A stretch of 64,000 bases of DNA from Alistipes provencensis (lineage in GTDB: Bacteria > Bacteroidota > Bacteroidia > Bacteroidales > Rikenellaceae), in NCBI RefSeq assembly GCF_900083545.1, contig NZ_LT559262.1, positions 2,017,673 to 2,081,672 of the forward strand, read 5' to 3'. Below the pieces are notes generated by a model. It was not told the origin of the DNA and ran no database searches. It saw nothing but the letters and a program-made list of their open reading frames with translations. Below are positions 41,025-50,912 of the stretch, one piece after another (position 1 is the first letter of the stretch; every line of letters starts with the position of its first letter). The translations under genes and the position numbers were made by a program.

Positions 41025-42416
41025 ATGAATAAAGTAGAGAGCGCCCTTCAGCGCACGACCGACACCAAAGCGCTGGTGATCGGTGTCGATACCCTCCCGC
41101 AGACCGCGGAGATGTTCAAACGCCTGTTCCCCGCCGGCCGCGCCCTTGTGGTTGCGGATTCCAATACATGGCGGGTGGCCGGCAAGGAGGTGCACCGCAT
41201 CCTTGCCGAAGCGGGCATTGCGCAGGACGAGCCGCACATCTTCACCGATCCGAAACTCTATGCCGAATGGACGTTCGTCGAAGAGTTGGACGGCGTGCTG
41301 GCCGCGACCGATGCCGTGCCCGTCGCCGTGGGTTCGGGCGTTATCAACGACCTGACCAAACTTTGTTCCCACCACAACGGCCGCCGTTACATGGTGGTCG
41401 GCACGGCTGCCTCGATGGACGGCTATACCGCCTACGGAGCCTCGATCACCAAGGACGGCAACAAGCAGACCTTCGACTGTCCCGCACCGCTGGGCATGGT
41501 GCTCGATCCGTCTATCTCCGCCGCGGCTCCCGCCAAAATGTCCGCTTCGGGCTATGCCGACCTGATCGCCAAGATTCCCGCCGGCGCCGACTGGATGCTG
41601 GCCGACGCCGTGGGAGCCGACAAGATGGACGATTTCGCCTTCGGGCTGGTGCAGGAGGGGCTGAAAGAGGCGCTCTGCGACCCTGCCGGGGTGCATGCCG
41701 GTAATGTGGCGAAGGTCGAACAACTGGCCGAAGGGCTGCTGCTGAGCGGCTTTGCCATGCAGGCCACGCTGTCGAGCCGCCCGGCTTCGGGCGCTGAACA
41801 CCAGTTCAGCCACCTGTGGGACATGGAGCACCTGCGCTTCAACGGCGCTTCGGTGTCGCACGGCTTCAAGGTCGGCATCGGCACGCTCGCTTCGACGGCG
41901 TTCCTCGAAATGCTGCTCGACGCTCCCGTGGAGACGCTGGATGTCGAAAAATGCGTCGCCGCGTGGAAATCGTGGGAGGAGACCGAGCGGGACATCCGCG
42001 CCGTCTTCGACAATGATCCCGAGTTCGTGGCCCGCGGCCTGAAAGAGACCCGCGATAAGTATGTCGATCAGGAGGGGCTGCGCGAGCAGCTTACGCGGCT
42101 GAAGCAGGCGTGGCCCGAGCTGCGCGGCCGTATTCGCAGCCAGATCATCCCCTTCGGCGAGGTTCACCGCCGGCTGGAGCTGGTCGGAGCCCCCTGCGAA
42201 CCGGAGCAGATCGGCGTTTCGCGCGCCCGTTTCCGCGCCTCGTTCGAGAAGATTCCCTACATGCGCAGCCGCTATACGGTCATCGACGTGGCTTTCCGTT
42301 GCGGCTGGATGGAGGAGTGGCTCGACCGGTTGTTCGGCAAGGGCGGCGTCTGGCAGGTCGAAAGCCTCGGGCAGACCGGCGTCGGGCAGGTCATTCCGGC
42401 CGCTTCGGGAATGTAG
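41025..42416 (+). CDS. sn-glycerol-1-phosphate dehydrogenase
   Basis: A 463-residue NAD(P)-dependent dehydrogenase of the AraM/EgsA family (iron-alcohol-dehydrogenase fold), interconverting dihydroxyacetone phosphate and sn-glycerol 1-phosphate. The start at 41025 (MNKVESALQRTTDTK) is used since the longer frame covers the promoter. The nucleotide-binding region includes VAVGSGVINDLTKL and GTAASMDGYTAYGAS; metal ligands are expected at the Asp in SGYADLIAK and the His residues in HQFSHLWDMEH and SHGFKVGIG. The family supplies the backbone for archaeal ether lipids and, in Bacillus, heptaprenylglyceryl phosphate. It lies 108 bp before an organophosphate transporter gene. Confidence 0.93.
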   Translation: MNKVESALQRTTDTKALVIGVDTLPQTAEMFKRLFPAGRALVVADSNTWRVAGKEVHRILAEAGIAQDEPHIFTDPKLYAEWTFVEELDGVLAATDAVPVAVGSGVINDLTKLCSHHNGRRYMVVGTAASMDGYTAYGASITKDGNKQTFDCPAPLGMVLDPSISAAAPAKMSASGYADLIAKIPAGADWMLADAVGADKMDDFAFGLVQEGLKEALCDPAGVHAGNVAKVEQLAEGLLLSGFAMQATLSSRPASGAEHQFSHLWDMEHLRFNGASVSHGFKVGIGTLASTAFLEMLLDAPVETLDVEKCVAAWKSWEETERDIRAVFDNDPEFVARGLKETRDKYVDQEGLREQLTRLKQAWPELRGRIRSQIIPFGEVHRRLELVGAPCEPEQIGVSRARFRASFEKIPYMRSRYTVIDVAFRCGWMEEWLDRLFGKGGVWQVESLGQTGVGQVIPAASGM

Positions 42417-42524
42417 CGGAGATACGATTTTTGGAGATGAAGCGGAATTTTCACGGAAAACGTGCATAATATCGCTCCGAAAGTTGTATATTTGGAATCT
42501 GAAACTGCTAACTTTCATTTCGAA

Positions 42525-43973
42525 ATGACATCTGAACAATCCAAGCGCTTCAAGTATTGGCAGATGCGTACGATCATCGCCACGATGGTCGGTTATGCAC
42601 TCTTTTACTTCGTGCGCAAGAACTTCTCGCTGGCCATGCCCGGCCTCGAAGCCGACCTCGGCATTTCGAAGACGAGCCTCGGCATCTTCCTCACCCTGAA
42701 CGGTCTGATCTACGGCTTCTCGCGCTTCGCCAACGGCATTCTGGCCGATCGGATGAACGCCCGCTGGTACATGGCCGTCGGTCTGGCGCTGTGCGCTTTG
42801 GCCAACTTCGCGTTCGGCTTCGGCGAGGACATCTCCTACTGGATCACGGGCCAGCACGACGGCAGCCAGTTCACCAACACGCTGATCCTCTTCATGGGTA
42901 TCATGTGGGTCATCAACGGCCTGTTGCAGGGGACGGGATTCCCGCCCTGCGCGCGTCTTTTGACCCACTGGATTCCGCCCACGGAGCTGGCGACCAAGAT
43001 GTCGGTGTGGAATACCTCGCACTCGATCGGCGCGGGCTTGGTGGTGATCCTCTGCGGCTATGTCATGGGCACGCTGGGTACCAACATGACGGCCGATCCC
43101 GATGCCGTGGCGACCATTGCCGCCAATCTGGGCGTCGCACCCGACGATGCCGCGGGCATGGAGCGGGTGATGGTGGCCGCCGCACACGTCGGCGCGTGGA
43201 AATGGTGCTTCTGGATTCCTTCGGCCATCGCCTTTGCCGGAGCTATCGGACTGGTCGTCTTCCTGCGCGACACGCCGACCTCGGTGGGGCTTCCCGAGCT
43301 GGAAGGCACCGAGACCGCCAAGGTGAAAGCCGAGAAGAAGGGCGCCGAGCACAAGGCGTTCCTGATGAAATACGTCTTTAAGAATCCGCTGATCTGGATT
43401 CTGGGTTTTGCCAATTTCTTCGTCTACATCGTCCGCTTCTCGGTGCTGGACTGGGGACCTTCGCTGCTGAGTCAGTCGAAGGGCGTCTCGATGTCGCACG
43501 CCGGATGGCTCGTTGCGATGTTCGAGATCGCCGGAATCCTCGGCATGCTCTTCTCCGGATGGGCGACCGACAAATGGCTCAAAGGCCGTGCGCACCGCAC
43601 CTGCGTCTTCTGCATGGCGGGTGCCGCGCTGTTCGTCTTCCTCTTCTGGCAGCTTCCCTCTGACGCCCCGATCTGGCTGCTGTTCGCCACGCTGTGTGCC
43701 GCAGGTTTCTGCATCTACGGCCCGCAGGCGCTCATCGGCATCGCTGCGGCGAATCAGGCTACGAAGAAGGCTGCCGCCACGGCCAACGGCCTCACGGGGC
43801 TGTTCGGCTATGCTTCGACGCTCGTTTCGGGCGTGGGACTGGGTTACGTCGCCCAGCACTACGGCTGGAGTTGGGCCTATGTGGGCATCCTCGGCATGGC
43901 CGTCGTGGGCATGCTGGTCTTCCTGCTGATGTGGGGCGCCAAGGCCGACGGCTACGAGGCTGAGGCCGAATGA
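42525..43973 (+). CDS. OPA-family MFS transporter (GlpT/UhpT-like)
   Basis: A 482-residue inner-membrane organophosphate:phosphate antiporter with twelve helices. The start at 42525 (MTSEQSKRFKYWQMRT) lies 30 bp after a -7 box TATATTTG (42487-42494). The N-terminal signature YALFYFVRKNFSLAMPGLEA is typical of the OPA family, with the substrate-binding arginine in FVRKN. It probably takes up or exchanges glycerol phosphates, in keeping with the neighbouring dehydrogenase; the exact substrate is inferred. It ends at a terminator hairpin. Confidence 0.93.
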   Translation: MTSEQSKRFKYWQMRTIIATMVGYALFYFVRKNFSLAMPGLEADLGISKTSLGIFLTLNGLIYGFSRFANGILADRMNARWYMAVGLALCALANFAFGFGEDISYWITGQHDGSQFTNTLILFMGIMWVINGLLQGTGFPPCARLLTHWIPPTELATKMSVWNTSHSIGAGLVVILCGYVMGTLGTNMTADPDAVATIAANLGVAPDDAAGMERVMVAAAHVGAWKWCFWIPSAIAFAGAIGLVVFLRDTPTSVGLPELEGTETAKVKAEKKGAEHKAFLMKYVFKNPLIWILGFANFFVYIVRFSVLDWGPSLLSQSKGVSMSHAGWLVAMFEIAGILGMLFSGWATDKWLKGRAHRTCVFCMAGAALFVFLFWQLPSDAPIWLLFATLCAAGFCIYGPQALIGIAAANQATKKAAATANGLTGLFGYASTLVSGVGLGYVAQHYGWSWAYVGILGMAVVGMLVFLLMWGAKADGYEAEAE

Positions 43974-44018
43974 CGGAAAACGTTCTGTTTTAGATGATAC
44001 GGACTGCGGTCCGGAAGG

Positions 44019-44051
44019 GTCCGGCCCGTGAGGGGTGCGGACTCTTTTTTT
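44019..44051 (+). terminator. terminator after the OPA transporter gene
   Basis: GTCCG and CCC pair with GGG and CGGAC across a short loop (44019-44042), followed by T7. The T-run runs directly into the -33 box of the next promoter. Confidence 0.75.
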
Positions 44052-44080
44052 GCGATATATGAAAACTTTTCTTATCTTTG
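44049..44080 (+). promoter_or_regulatory. promoter of the DeoR regulator gene
   Basis: TTTG (44049-44052), 20 bp, TATCTTTG (44073-44080). The TTTG is the end of the upstream terminator T-tract, so the two signals share bases. Confidence 0.7.
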
Positions 44081-44110
44081 CTTTGATAACACTTTAAATA
44101 TCCGACCGAT

Positions 44111-44884
44111 ATGCTGAGCATTGCCGAACGGCACAAATACATCCTCGACAACCTGACCAAATACGGGTTCGTCCGGATCACGGACGTGGCCAATGAGCTG
44201 GGCGTTACGAAGGTGACGATCCGCAAGGATATCAAGATACTCGAGAGCAAGGGTTTATTATATAAGGTGCACGGCAGCGCCCGTCCGGCCAATCCCCATG
44301 TCACGGACCTCGATGTGCATGTGAAAGACAACATCAACCGCGACGCCAAGCGGCGCATTGCGCAGCGGGCGGTGGAGATGCTCGGCGATGCCGATTCGAT
44401 TATCGTGGCTTCGGGTTCCACGGTCTACGCCTTTGCCGAGGAGATCAAGATGCGCGCATGGCACCACCTGAACATCGTCACGCCGTTCCTGCGGCTGGGC
44501 GTGCTGCTCAACGAGTCGGAGAATGTCGCCGTCGTGCAGTTGGGCGGCACGGTGCACAAGAAGTCGCTTTCGGTGCTGGGCGAGGAGGCCGCACGCGAAC
44601 TGGATGACTGCATCTGCTCGAAGGTCTTCTTCGGGGTGGACGGCATCGACCTCGAACACGGCATCACGACCTCGACGATCGACGAGGCGAAGCTCACGCG
44701 GCGGATGATGCGTGCGGCGTCGCAGGTGGTCGTGCTGGCCGACTCGTCGAAGTTCGGGCAGCGGGGCTTCGGCCGCATCTGTGCGCTGGAGGACATCGAC
44801 GTGATCGTCACCGACGAGCGCATTCCCGAGCAGATGATCTCGATCATCGAGGAGGCGGGCGTCGATCTGATTATCGTGAAGTAG
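44111..44884 (+). CDS. DeoR/GlpR-family transcriptional regulator
   Basis: A 257-residue sugar-phosphate-sensing repressor. The N-terminal wHTH is MLSIAERHKYILDNLTKYGF then VRITDVANELGVTKVTIRKD; the C-terminal DeoR sensor domain has VASGSTVYAFAEEI, VVQLGGTVHKKSLSVLG and FFGVDGIDLEHGITT. GlpR-type members respond to glycerol phosphate, which fits the adjacent G1P dehydrogenase and OPA transporter. It is a single gene with its own promoter, transcribed in the same direction. The true inducer and targets are unknown. Confidence 0.93.
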   Translation: MLSIAERHKYILDNLTKYGFVRITDVANELGVTKVTIRKDIKILESKGLLYKVHGSARPANPHVTDLDVHVKDNINRDAKRRIAQRAVEMLGDADSIIVASGSTVYAFAEEIKMRAWHHLNIVTPFLRLGVLLNESENVAVVQLGGTVHKKSLSVLGEEAARELDDCICSKVFFGVDGIDLEHGITTSTIDEAKLTRRMMRAASQVVVLADSSKFGQRGFGRICALEDIDVIVTDERIPEQMISIIEEAGVDLIIVK

Positions 44885-44987
44885 GGGAGCGGCCTCATGC
44901 TGAGGCCGCTTCGTCTTTCGGTCCGTTTCCTGTCGGGAGCGGCCGCAAGGTTGTGGACGGATTGTTGAAAAATTTTTTCGGAAAAGT

Positions 44988-45019
44988 TTTGCAGGGGCGG
45001 CGAAAATGCCCTATCTTTG
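44988..45019 (+). promoter_or_regulatory. pyr operon promoter
   Basis: TTTG (44988-44991), 20 bp, TATCTTTG (45012-45019). The leader peptide ATG at 45048 follows 28 bp later, and the first enzyme gene starts only at 45193. Confidence 0.8.
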
Positions 45020-45047
45020 CAGACAATTATAGCGACACCTGAATCCT

Positions 45048-45155
45048 ATGAATTGTAAACCCAACATAGCATCGGCGCAAGTATTCTGGCAGCAGGATTA
45101 CTGGTCGGGTTTCCAGTCTCCGACGGATTTAGGTATTATTGTTTTATTAGGGTAA
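45048..45155 (+). CDS. 35-residue leader peptide of the pyr operon
   Basis: An ATG-started frame between the pyr promoter and pyrC, encoding 35 residues (begins MNCKPNIASAQVF, ends GIIVLLG). Codons 28-34 are T-rich (TTA GGT ATT ATT GTT TTA TTA), and the TAA stop (45153-45155) lies in the 5' arm of the terminator that follows. A ribosome reaching the stop would therefore prevent the hairpin from forming. This is the arrangement of E. coli pyrBI, where low UTP slows polymerase on a U-rich stretch so that the ribosome catches up. That the frame is translated is inferred; no repeat of one amino-acid codon suggests a tRNA-based sensor. Confidence 0.6.
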   Translation: MNCKPNIASAQVFWQQDYWSGFQSPTDLGIIVLLG

Positions 45156-45180
45156 CTGTTTCGGTTGCCCTATTTTTTTG
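45149..45180 (+). terminator. pyr leader attenuator
   Basis: AGGGTAAC (45149-45156) pairs with GTTGCCCT (45164-45171) across loop TGTTTCG, followed by a T7 tract (45173-45179). It stands 13 bp before the pyrC ATG, so it can only work as a conditional terminator. The leader stop codon is inside its 5' arm. Confidence 0.8.
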
Positions 45181-45192
45181 TGTTCGTACAAG

Positions 45193-46449
45193 ATGAAAAC
45201 GTATTATACCAACGCGATGATCTACCGCGGGGGCCGGCTCGAAACGGGCCGTCTCGCCGTCGAGGGCGGCCGTGTGGTCGCGGCCGGGGAACCTCGGCCG
45301 GGCGACCGGGTCGTGGACCTCGGGGGGCTCTGCCTCGTGCCGGGACTGGTCGACGTGCATGTGCACCTGCGCGAGCCGGGTTTCCCGCAGAAGGAGACCA
45401 TCGCCACGGGTACCGCGGCGGCGGCCCGGGGAGGCTACACCACAGTCTGTTCGATGCCCAACCTCTGCCCTGCGCCCGATACGCCGGCGACGCTCGGCGA
45501 ACAGTTGGCGATCATCCGCCGCGACGCCGTGGTGCGCGTGAAACCCTATGGCACGATCACGCTGGGACAGCGCGGCTGCGGCGAGCTGGTCGACTTTGCG
45601 GCTTTGGCTCCGGAGGTGGTCGGATTTTCCGACGACGGCCGCGGCGTGCAGTCGGACGAGCTGATGGAGGAGGCGATGCGTCGTGCGGCGGCCGTCGGCA
45701 AACCTATCGTGGCCCACTGCGAGGTCGACGATCTGCTGCGGGGCGGTTATATCCACGACGGGGTCTACTGCCGCGAGCATGGACACAAAGGCATCTGTTC
45801 GGAGAGCGAGTGGCGGCAGGTGGAGCGCGACATCGCGCTCGCGGAGAAGACCGGCTGCCAGTACCATGTCTGCCACGTCTCCACGAAAGAGAGTGTCGAG
45901 CTGGTGCGCCGCGCCAAGGCGAAGGGACTGCGGGTGAGCTGTGAAACGGCGCCGCACTACCTGCTGCTGTGCGACGAGGATTTGCAGGAGGAAGGGCGCT
46001 TCAAGATGAACCCGCCGCTGCGGAGCCGCGCCGACCGCGAAGCGCTTGTCGCGGGCATCGTGGACGGCACGATCGAGGTCGTGGCCACGGACCACGCGCC
46101 CCACACCGCCGAGGAGAAATCGCGCGGGCTGGCCGGGAGCGCCATGGGTATCGTGGGGCTGGAAACCGCGTTCCCGCTGCTCTATAAATACTTGGTGCTG
46201 CCGGGAACGATTACCCTCGAACGGCTCCTCGCGCTGATGTCGGACAATCCCCGGCGTCTTTTCGCGCTCGAAGGGGGCGTGGAGGTGGGCGACCGGGCCG
46301 ATTTCACGGTGCTGGACCTCGGGGCGAAATACGCCGTCGATCCCGGGACGTTCCTTTCGAAGGGCCGCGCCACGCCTTTCGCCGGATGGGAGGTGCAGGG
46401 CCGCGCCGTGCTGACGGTGGTGGGCGGCAAGGAGGTTTATAACGGATAA
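45193..46449 (+). CDS. pyrC: dihydroorotase, class I
   Basis: A 418-residue zinc amidohydrolase that cyclises carbamoyl-aspartate to dihydroorotate. The start at 45193 (MKTYYTNAMIYRGG) is used because the longer frame begins in the attenuator. The metal-binding motif DVHVHLREPG is near residue 56; the carboxylated-lysine or Asp bridge region and VAHCEVDD, CHVSTKESVE and ATDHAPHT supply further ligands. The 418-residue length with a C-terminal composite beta domain indicates the class I type. It is the first enzyme gene of the operon and lies directly behind the attenuator. Confidence 0.96.
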   Translation: MKTYYTNAMIYRGGRLETGRLAVEGGRVVAAGEPRPGDRVVDLGGLCLVPGLVDVHVHLREPGFPQKETIATGTAAAARGGYTTVCSMPNLCPAPDTPATLGEQLAIIRRDAVVRVKPYGTITLGQRGCGELVDFAALAPEVVGFSDDGRGVQSDELMEEAMRRAAAVGKPIVAHCEVDDLLRGGYIHDGVYCREHGHKGICSESEWRQVERDIALAEKTGCQYHVCHVSTKESVELVRRAKAKGLRVSCETAPHYLLLCDEDLQEEGRFKMNPPLRSRADREALVAGIVDGTIEVVATDHAPHTAEEKSRGLAGSAMGIVGLETAFPLLYKYLVLPGTITLERLLALMSDNPRRLFALEGGVEVGDRADFTVLDLGAKYAVDPGTFLSKGRATPFAGWEVQGRAVLTVVGGKEVYNG

Positions 46450-46470
46450 CTACGAATCAAACAGATAAGG

Positions 46471-47562
46471 ATGAAAGCATTTACGAAAAAAATTGTCTTG
46501 GAGAACGGCCGTGAGTTCTACGGATACGGTTTCGGAGCCGACCGCGAGGCCATCAACGAGATCGTCTTCAACACCTCGATGGTGGGGTATCAGGAGATCA
46601 TGTCCGACCCGTCGTACACCGACCAGATGGTGGTGATGACCTATCCGCTGATCGGCAACTACGGCATGGCCGACGAGGATTACGAGACCAAAACGCCGAC
46701 CATCGGCGGCATGATCGTCCGCGAGTACAACGACTCGCCGTCGAACTTCCGTTACACGAAGACGCTGAACGAGGTTTTCGAGGAGCATGACATTCCGGCC
46801 ATCTGGGGTGTGGACACCCGGGCCCTGACGCGCATCATCCGCGACGAGGGTACGCAGAAGGTGCTTATCACCGACGCCGCGACGCCCCACGAAGAGGCTA
46901 TGCGCAAGCTGTCCGAGTATGTCACTCCGCACGACATGGTTTCGCGCGTAAGCTGCAAGAAGCGCTGGATGTCGCGCGTCCCGAACCACAAATACGACGT
47001 GGTGGCCGTCGACTGCGGCATCAAATACAACATCATCCGTCTGCTGAACCGCGTGGGCTGCAACGTGACGGTCATGCCCTACAACTCCACCGCGGAGGAG
47101 ATCATGGCGTTCCGTCCCGACGGCATCGTGCTTTCGAACGGCCCCGGCAACCCGGAGGACGTGACCCCGGTGATCGAGCTGGTGAAACAGCTCCGGGGCA
47201 AGCTGCCGATCTTCGGCATCTGCATGGGCCATCAGTTGATTTCGCTGGCCTACGGCGCCAAGACCTTCAAGATGAAGTTCGGCCACCGCGGCGCCAACCA
47301 CCCGGTGAAGAACCTCGTGACGGGCAAGCTCGAAATCACGAGCCAGAACCACAGCTACGCCGTCGACGTCGATTCGCTGGAGGGTACGGGGCTTGTGCTG
47401 ACGCACGTCAACCTGCTCGACGGCACGGCCGAGGGCGTGGAGTGCGCCGCCGACGGGGTTTTCTCGATGCAGTACCACCCCGAGAGCGCTTCGGGACCGC
47501 AGGACAGCGCCTATTTGTTCAAGAAGTTCACTAAAATAATGGAGGATCACAAAAATGCCTAA
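46471..47562 (+). CDS. carA: carbamoyl-phosphate synthase, small (glutaminase) subunit
   Basis: A 363-residue class I glutamine amidotransferase chain that hands ammonia to CarB. The N-terminal domain is about 1-180; the glutaminase triad has Cys in [15 protein letters not shown] and His/Glu in [10 protein letters not shown] near the C-terminus. It starts 21 bp after pyrC with an AAGG just before the ATG, and overlaps carB by 8 bp, which fits subunit coupling. Its product feeds both pyrimidine and arginine synthesis. Confidence 0.97.
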   Translation: MKAFTKKIVLENGREFYGYGFGADREAINEIVFNTSMVGYQEIMSDPSYTDQMVVMTYPLIGNYGMADEDYETKTPTIGGMIVREYNDSPSNFRYTKTLNEVFEEHDIPAIWGVDTRALTRIIRDEGTQKVLITDAATPHEEAMRKLSEYVTPHDMVSRVSCKKRWMSRVPNHKYDVVAVDCGIKYNIIRLLNRVGCNVTVMPYNSTAEEIMAFRPDGIVLSNGPGNPEDVTPVIELVKQLRGKLPIFGICMGHQLISLAYGAKTFKMKFGHRGANHPVKNLVTGKLEITSQNHSYAVDVDSLEGTGLVLTHVNLLDGTAEGVECAADGVFSMQYHPESASGPQDSAYLFKKFTKIMEDHKNA

Positions 47563-50500
47563 GAGAAAGGATATCAAGAAGGTAATGGTCATCGGGTCGG
47601 GTCCGATCGTCATCGGACAGGCCGCAGAGTTCGACTATGCGGGTACGCAGGCGTGCCTCGCGCTCAAGGAGGAGGGATACGAGGTGATCCTCGCCAACTC
47701 GAACCCCGCCACGATCATGACCGACACGCATATCGCCGACAAGGTCTACATGGAGCCCCTGACGCTGGAGTATGTGGCCAAGATCATCCGCTACGAGCGT
47801 CCCGACGCCATCGTTCCGGGACTGGGCGGACAGACGGGTCTGAACCTTGCAGTGCAGTTGGCCAAGAAGGGCATTCTCCAAGAGTGTCAGGTCGAGATTC
47901 TGGGCACCTCGTTCGAGTCGATCGAGCGCGCCGAGGACCGCGAACTGTTCAAAGAGTTGTGCGAATCGCTGGGCGAGCCGGTGATCGAGTCGCAGATCGC
48001 CATGTCGATCGAAGAGGCGGCCGAGGTGGCTCACCGGATCGGTTATCCGGTGGTGCTGCGTCCGGCCTTCACGCTGGGCGGCACGGGCGGCGGTTTCGCC
48101 GACGACGAGGCCGAGCTGCGCGAGATGATGCGCAATGCGCTCGCCGCATCGCCCGTGCATCAGGTGCTCATCGAAAAGAGCATCAAGGGTTACAAGGAGA
48201 TCGAGTTCGAGGTGATGCGCGACCATAACGACACGGCCATCTGCATCTGCTGCATGGAGAACATCGACCCTGTGGGTGTCCATACCGGCGACTCGATCGT
48301 CGTGGCCCCGAGCCAGACGCTCACCAACAAGGAGTTCCAGATGCTGCGCGATTCGGCGCTGAAGCTCATCCGCGCGCTGAAGATCGAGGGCGGCTGCAAC
48401 GTGCAGTTCGCACTGGACCCCCTCTCGTTCAAATACTACCTGATCGAGGTCAACCCCCGCGTGTCGCGCTCCTCGGCGCTGGCGTCGAAGGCTTCGGGTT
48501 ATCCCATCGCCCGCGTCAGCGCGAAGATCGCCGTGGGTCTGACGCTCGACGAGATCCGCATCGCCAACACGCCGGCTTCGTTCGAGCCGACGCTGGACTA
48601 TGTGGTGACGAAGGTCGCCCGCTTCCCCTTCGACAAGTTCTCCGACGCTTCGAACAAGCTCGGCACGCAGATGAAGGCCACGGGCGAGGTGATGTCGATC
48701 GGCCGCACGATGGAGGAGTCGCTGCTCAAGGCCGTGCGTTCGCTCGAAACGGGCGTCTGCCACCTCTACCACAAAAAGTTCGATTCGTGGTCGAACGACG
48801 CCCTGCTGGACTACATCAAGGAGGGTACCGACGACCGCGTCTACGCCATCACGCAACTGATCCGCAACGGCGTCGATCTGGCGCTGATCTATAACAACAC
48901 GAAGATCGACATGTTCTTCCTCGAGAAGTTCAAGAACATCATCGAGTTCGAGTCGGTCGTCCGCGCCAATCCGACGGACATCGAGACGCTCCGCGCTGCC
49001 AAGCGCATGGGCTTCAGCGACAAGTATATCGGCCAGTTGTGGGGACTTTCGCAGCACGACATGTACCTCCTGCGCGAGAAGCATGGCATCTTCCCGGTCT
49101 ACAAGATGATCGACACCTGCGCCAGCGAGTTCTCCTCCTATGTGCCCTATTTCTACTCGACCTACGAGGAGGAGAACGAATCGATCGTCAGCCGGAAAGA
49201 GAAGATCATCGTGCTCGGCTCGGGCCCGATCCGCATCGGACAGGGCGTCGAGTTCGACTATTCGACTGTACACGCCATCTGGTCGATCCGCGCCGCGGGT
49301 TACGAGGCGATCATCATCAACAACAACCCCGAGACCGTCTCGACGGACTATACCACCAGCGACAAACTCTATTTCGAGCCGCTCACGGTGGAGGACGTGA
49401 TGAACGTCGTGCACCTCGAGAAACCGAAGGCCATCGTCGTGTCGCTCGGCGGACAGACGGCCATCAACCTCGCCGAACCCCTTTCGAAACTGGGCGTGCC
49501 CATCATCGGCACCGACACTCAGGCGATCAAGAACGCCGAGGACCGCGGCTGTTTCGAGAAGATCATGGAGGAGCTGGGGATCCCCCAGCCCGAGGCCGAG
49601 GCCGTGACGAACATCGAGGCGGGCGTGAAGGCCGCCGCCCGCATCGGCTATCCGGTGCTGGTTCGCCCGAGCTATGTGCTGGGCGGCCGCGCCATGCAGA
49701 TCGTTTCCAATGAGGAACGCCTGCGTCACTACCTGCAGACCGCCGTGGAGATCGACGTGGACCAGCCGGTGCTGGTCGACCGTTACATCATGGGCAAGGA
49801 GCTGGAGGTGGACGCCATCTGCGACGGCAAGGATGTCTTCATCCCCGGTATCATGGAGCACGTCGAGCACACGGGTATCCACTCGGGCGACTCGATCAGC
49901 GTCTACCCGACCTTCAGCGTGAGCCAGAAGGCCAAGGACAAGATCATCGACTACACGGTGAAACTGGGTCTGCGGATCGGCATCGTCGGCCTGTACAACA
50001 TCCAGTTCATCGTGGCCGGCGACGACGACGTCTATGTCATCGAGGTCAATCCGCGCTCGTCGCGCACGGTGCCGTTCCTCTCCAAGTCGACGGGCGTGCC
50101 GATGGCCCACATCGCCACGCAGGTCATCCTCGGAAAATCGTTGCGCGAGCAGGGCATCACCGAGGTCTGCGGCAAGGAGAAGGAGCGCTGGTACGTCAAG
50201 GCCCCGGCCTTCTCGTTTGCCAAGATCCGCGGCATGGATTCCTACCTCTCGCCGGAGATGAAATCGACGGGCGAGGCGATCGGCTACGACGACAAGATCA
50301 CGCGGGCGCTTTACAAGGCCCTGCAGGCCACGGGTATGCACGTTTCGAACTACGGAACGATCTTCGTCACCATCGCCGACCACGACAAGGAGCAGGCGCT
50401 TCCGCTCGTAAAGCGGTTCTACGATCTGGGCTTCAACATCGAGGCGACGACCGGGACGGCGGAGTTCCTGCGCGAACACGGCATCCGCACCCGCACGCGC

Positions 50501-50737
50501 CGCAAACTCAACGAGGGCAGTTCCGAGATCATCGACGCGCTGCGTCAGGGACATGTCAGCTATGTGATCAACACGATCGACATCAACCAGCACAACACGC
50601 GTCTGGACGGTTACGAAATCCGCCGCACGGCTGTCGAGAACAACGTGACGGTCTTCACGGCGTTGGAAACGGTGAAGGTGCTGCTGGACGTGCTGGAGGA
50701 GATTACACTGCGCGTTTCGACCATAGATTCCAAGTAA
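47555..50737 (+). CDS. carB: carbamoyl-phosphate synthase, large subunit
   Basis: A 1060-residue synthetase with two homologous ATP-grasp halves: the carboxyphosphate half (about 1-400) and the carbamoyl-phosphate half (about 550-935), joined by the oligomerisation domain. The C-terminal allosteric MGS-like domain (about 935-1060) is present, including [13 protein letters not shown] and a NTIDI block. Both halves start with the GSGPI motif ([19 protein letters not shown] and [19 protein letters not shown]). In enterobacteria the allosteric domain binds UMP and ornithine; whether that holds here is unknown. Confidence 0.97.
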   Translation: MPKRKDIKKVMVIGSGPIVIGQAAEFDYAGTQACLALKEEGYEVILANSNPATIMTDTHIADKVYMEPLTLEYVAKIIRYERPDAIVPGLGGQTGLNLAVQLAKKGILQECQVEILGTSFESIERAEDRELFKELCESLGEPVIESQIAMSIEEAAEVAHRIGYPVVLRPAFTLGGTGGGFADDEAELREMMRNALAASPVHQVLIEKSIKGYKEIEFEVMRDHNDTAICICCMENIDPVGVHTGDSIVVAPSQTLTNKEFQMLRDSALKLIRALKIEGGCNVQFALDPLSFKYYLIEVNPRVSRSSALASKASGYPIARVSAKIAVGLTLDEIRIANTPASFEPTLDYVVTKVARFPFDKFSDASNKLGTQMKATGEVMSIGRTMEESLLKAVRSLETGVCHLYHKKFDSWSNDALLDYIKEGTDDRVYAITQLIRNGVDLALIYNNTKIDMFFLEKFKNIIEFESVVRANPTDIETLRAAKRMGFSDKYIGQLWGLSQHDMYLLREKHGIFPVYKMIDTCASEFSSYVPYFYSTYEEENESIVSRKEKIIVLGSGPIRIGQGVEFDYSTVHAIWSIRAAGYEAIIINNNPETVSTDYTTSDKLYFEPLTVEDVMNVVHLEKPKAIVVSLGGQTAINLAEPLSKLGVPIIGTDTQAIKNAEDRGCFEKIMEELGIPQPEAEAVTNIEAGVKAAARIGYPVLVRPSYVLGGRAMQIVSNEERLRHYLQTAVEIDVDQPVLVDRYIMGKELEVDAICDGKDVFIPGIMEHVEHTGIHSGDSISVYPTFSVSQKAKDKIIDYTVKLGLRIGIVGLYNIQFIVAGDDDVYVIEVNPRSSRTVPFLSKSTGVPMAHIATQVILGKSLREQGITEVCGKEKERWYVKAPAFSFAKIRGMDSYLSPEMKSTGEAIGYDDKITRALYKALQATGMHVSNYGTIFVTIADHDKEQALPLVKRFYDLGFNIEATTGTAEFLREHGIRTRTRRKLNEGSSEIIDALRQGHVSYVINTIDINQHNTRLDGYEIRRTAVENNVTVFTALETVKVLLDVLEEITLRVSTIDSK

Positions 50738-50738
50738 T

Positions 50739-50867
50739 TTCGATTTTATGCGGCATATTTCGTCCTTCCTTGCTTGCCGCGAATGGGCAGTATCTCGTGT
50801 ACAGCCCATCCGCGTCAATCTTCGGTCAGGCCGAAATCTGCTCGCCTGAAATCAAAATTCCGGGTGA
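50739..50867. repeat. palindromic intergenic element P1, copy 1
   Basis: About 130 bp between carB and pyrK with blocks shared with the pyrE-pyrB gap (55574-55701): GTCCTTCC near the left, CCGAATGGGC-like, GTACAGCCC and GGTGAA near the right. The ends form loose inverted arms (GATTTTA against TGAAATC). It is non-coding. Confidence 0.6.
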
Positions 50868-50912
50868 AGTGTGCTCTTGTAACTCCGACAAGACGCCGAA
50901 GTTATCCACAGA

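Noticed and set aside
41025..42416. Glycerol dehydrogenase or alcohol dehydrogenase as the name
   Set aside because: The motif set (GTAASMDGYTAYGAS, HQFSHLWDMEH) fits the G1P dehydrogenase branch better than GldA.
45048..45155. Amino-acid-starvation (trp-type) control of the pyr leader
   Set aside because: Tryptophan and glutamine codons are present but not in a run; a UTP-type mechanism fits the T-rich end better.
47531..50818. Very long open frame antisense to carB (about 1095 codons)
   Set aside because: The plus strand has a complete, motif-rich CarB; the opposite frame has no motif and arises from GC-rich codon bias.
50902..50910. Perfect DnaA box TTATCCACA upstream of pyrK
   Set aside because: Only one box, with no cluster or AT-rich region; one or two matches are expected by chance in 64 kb.
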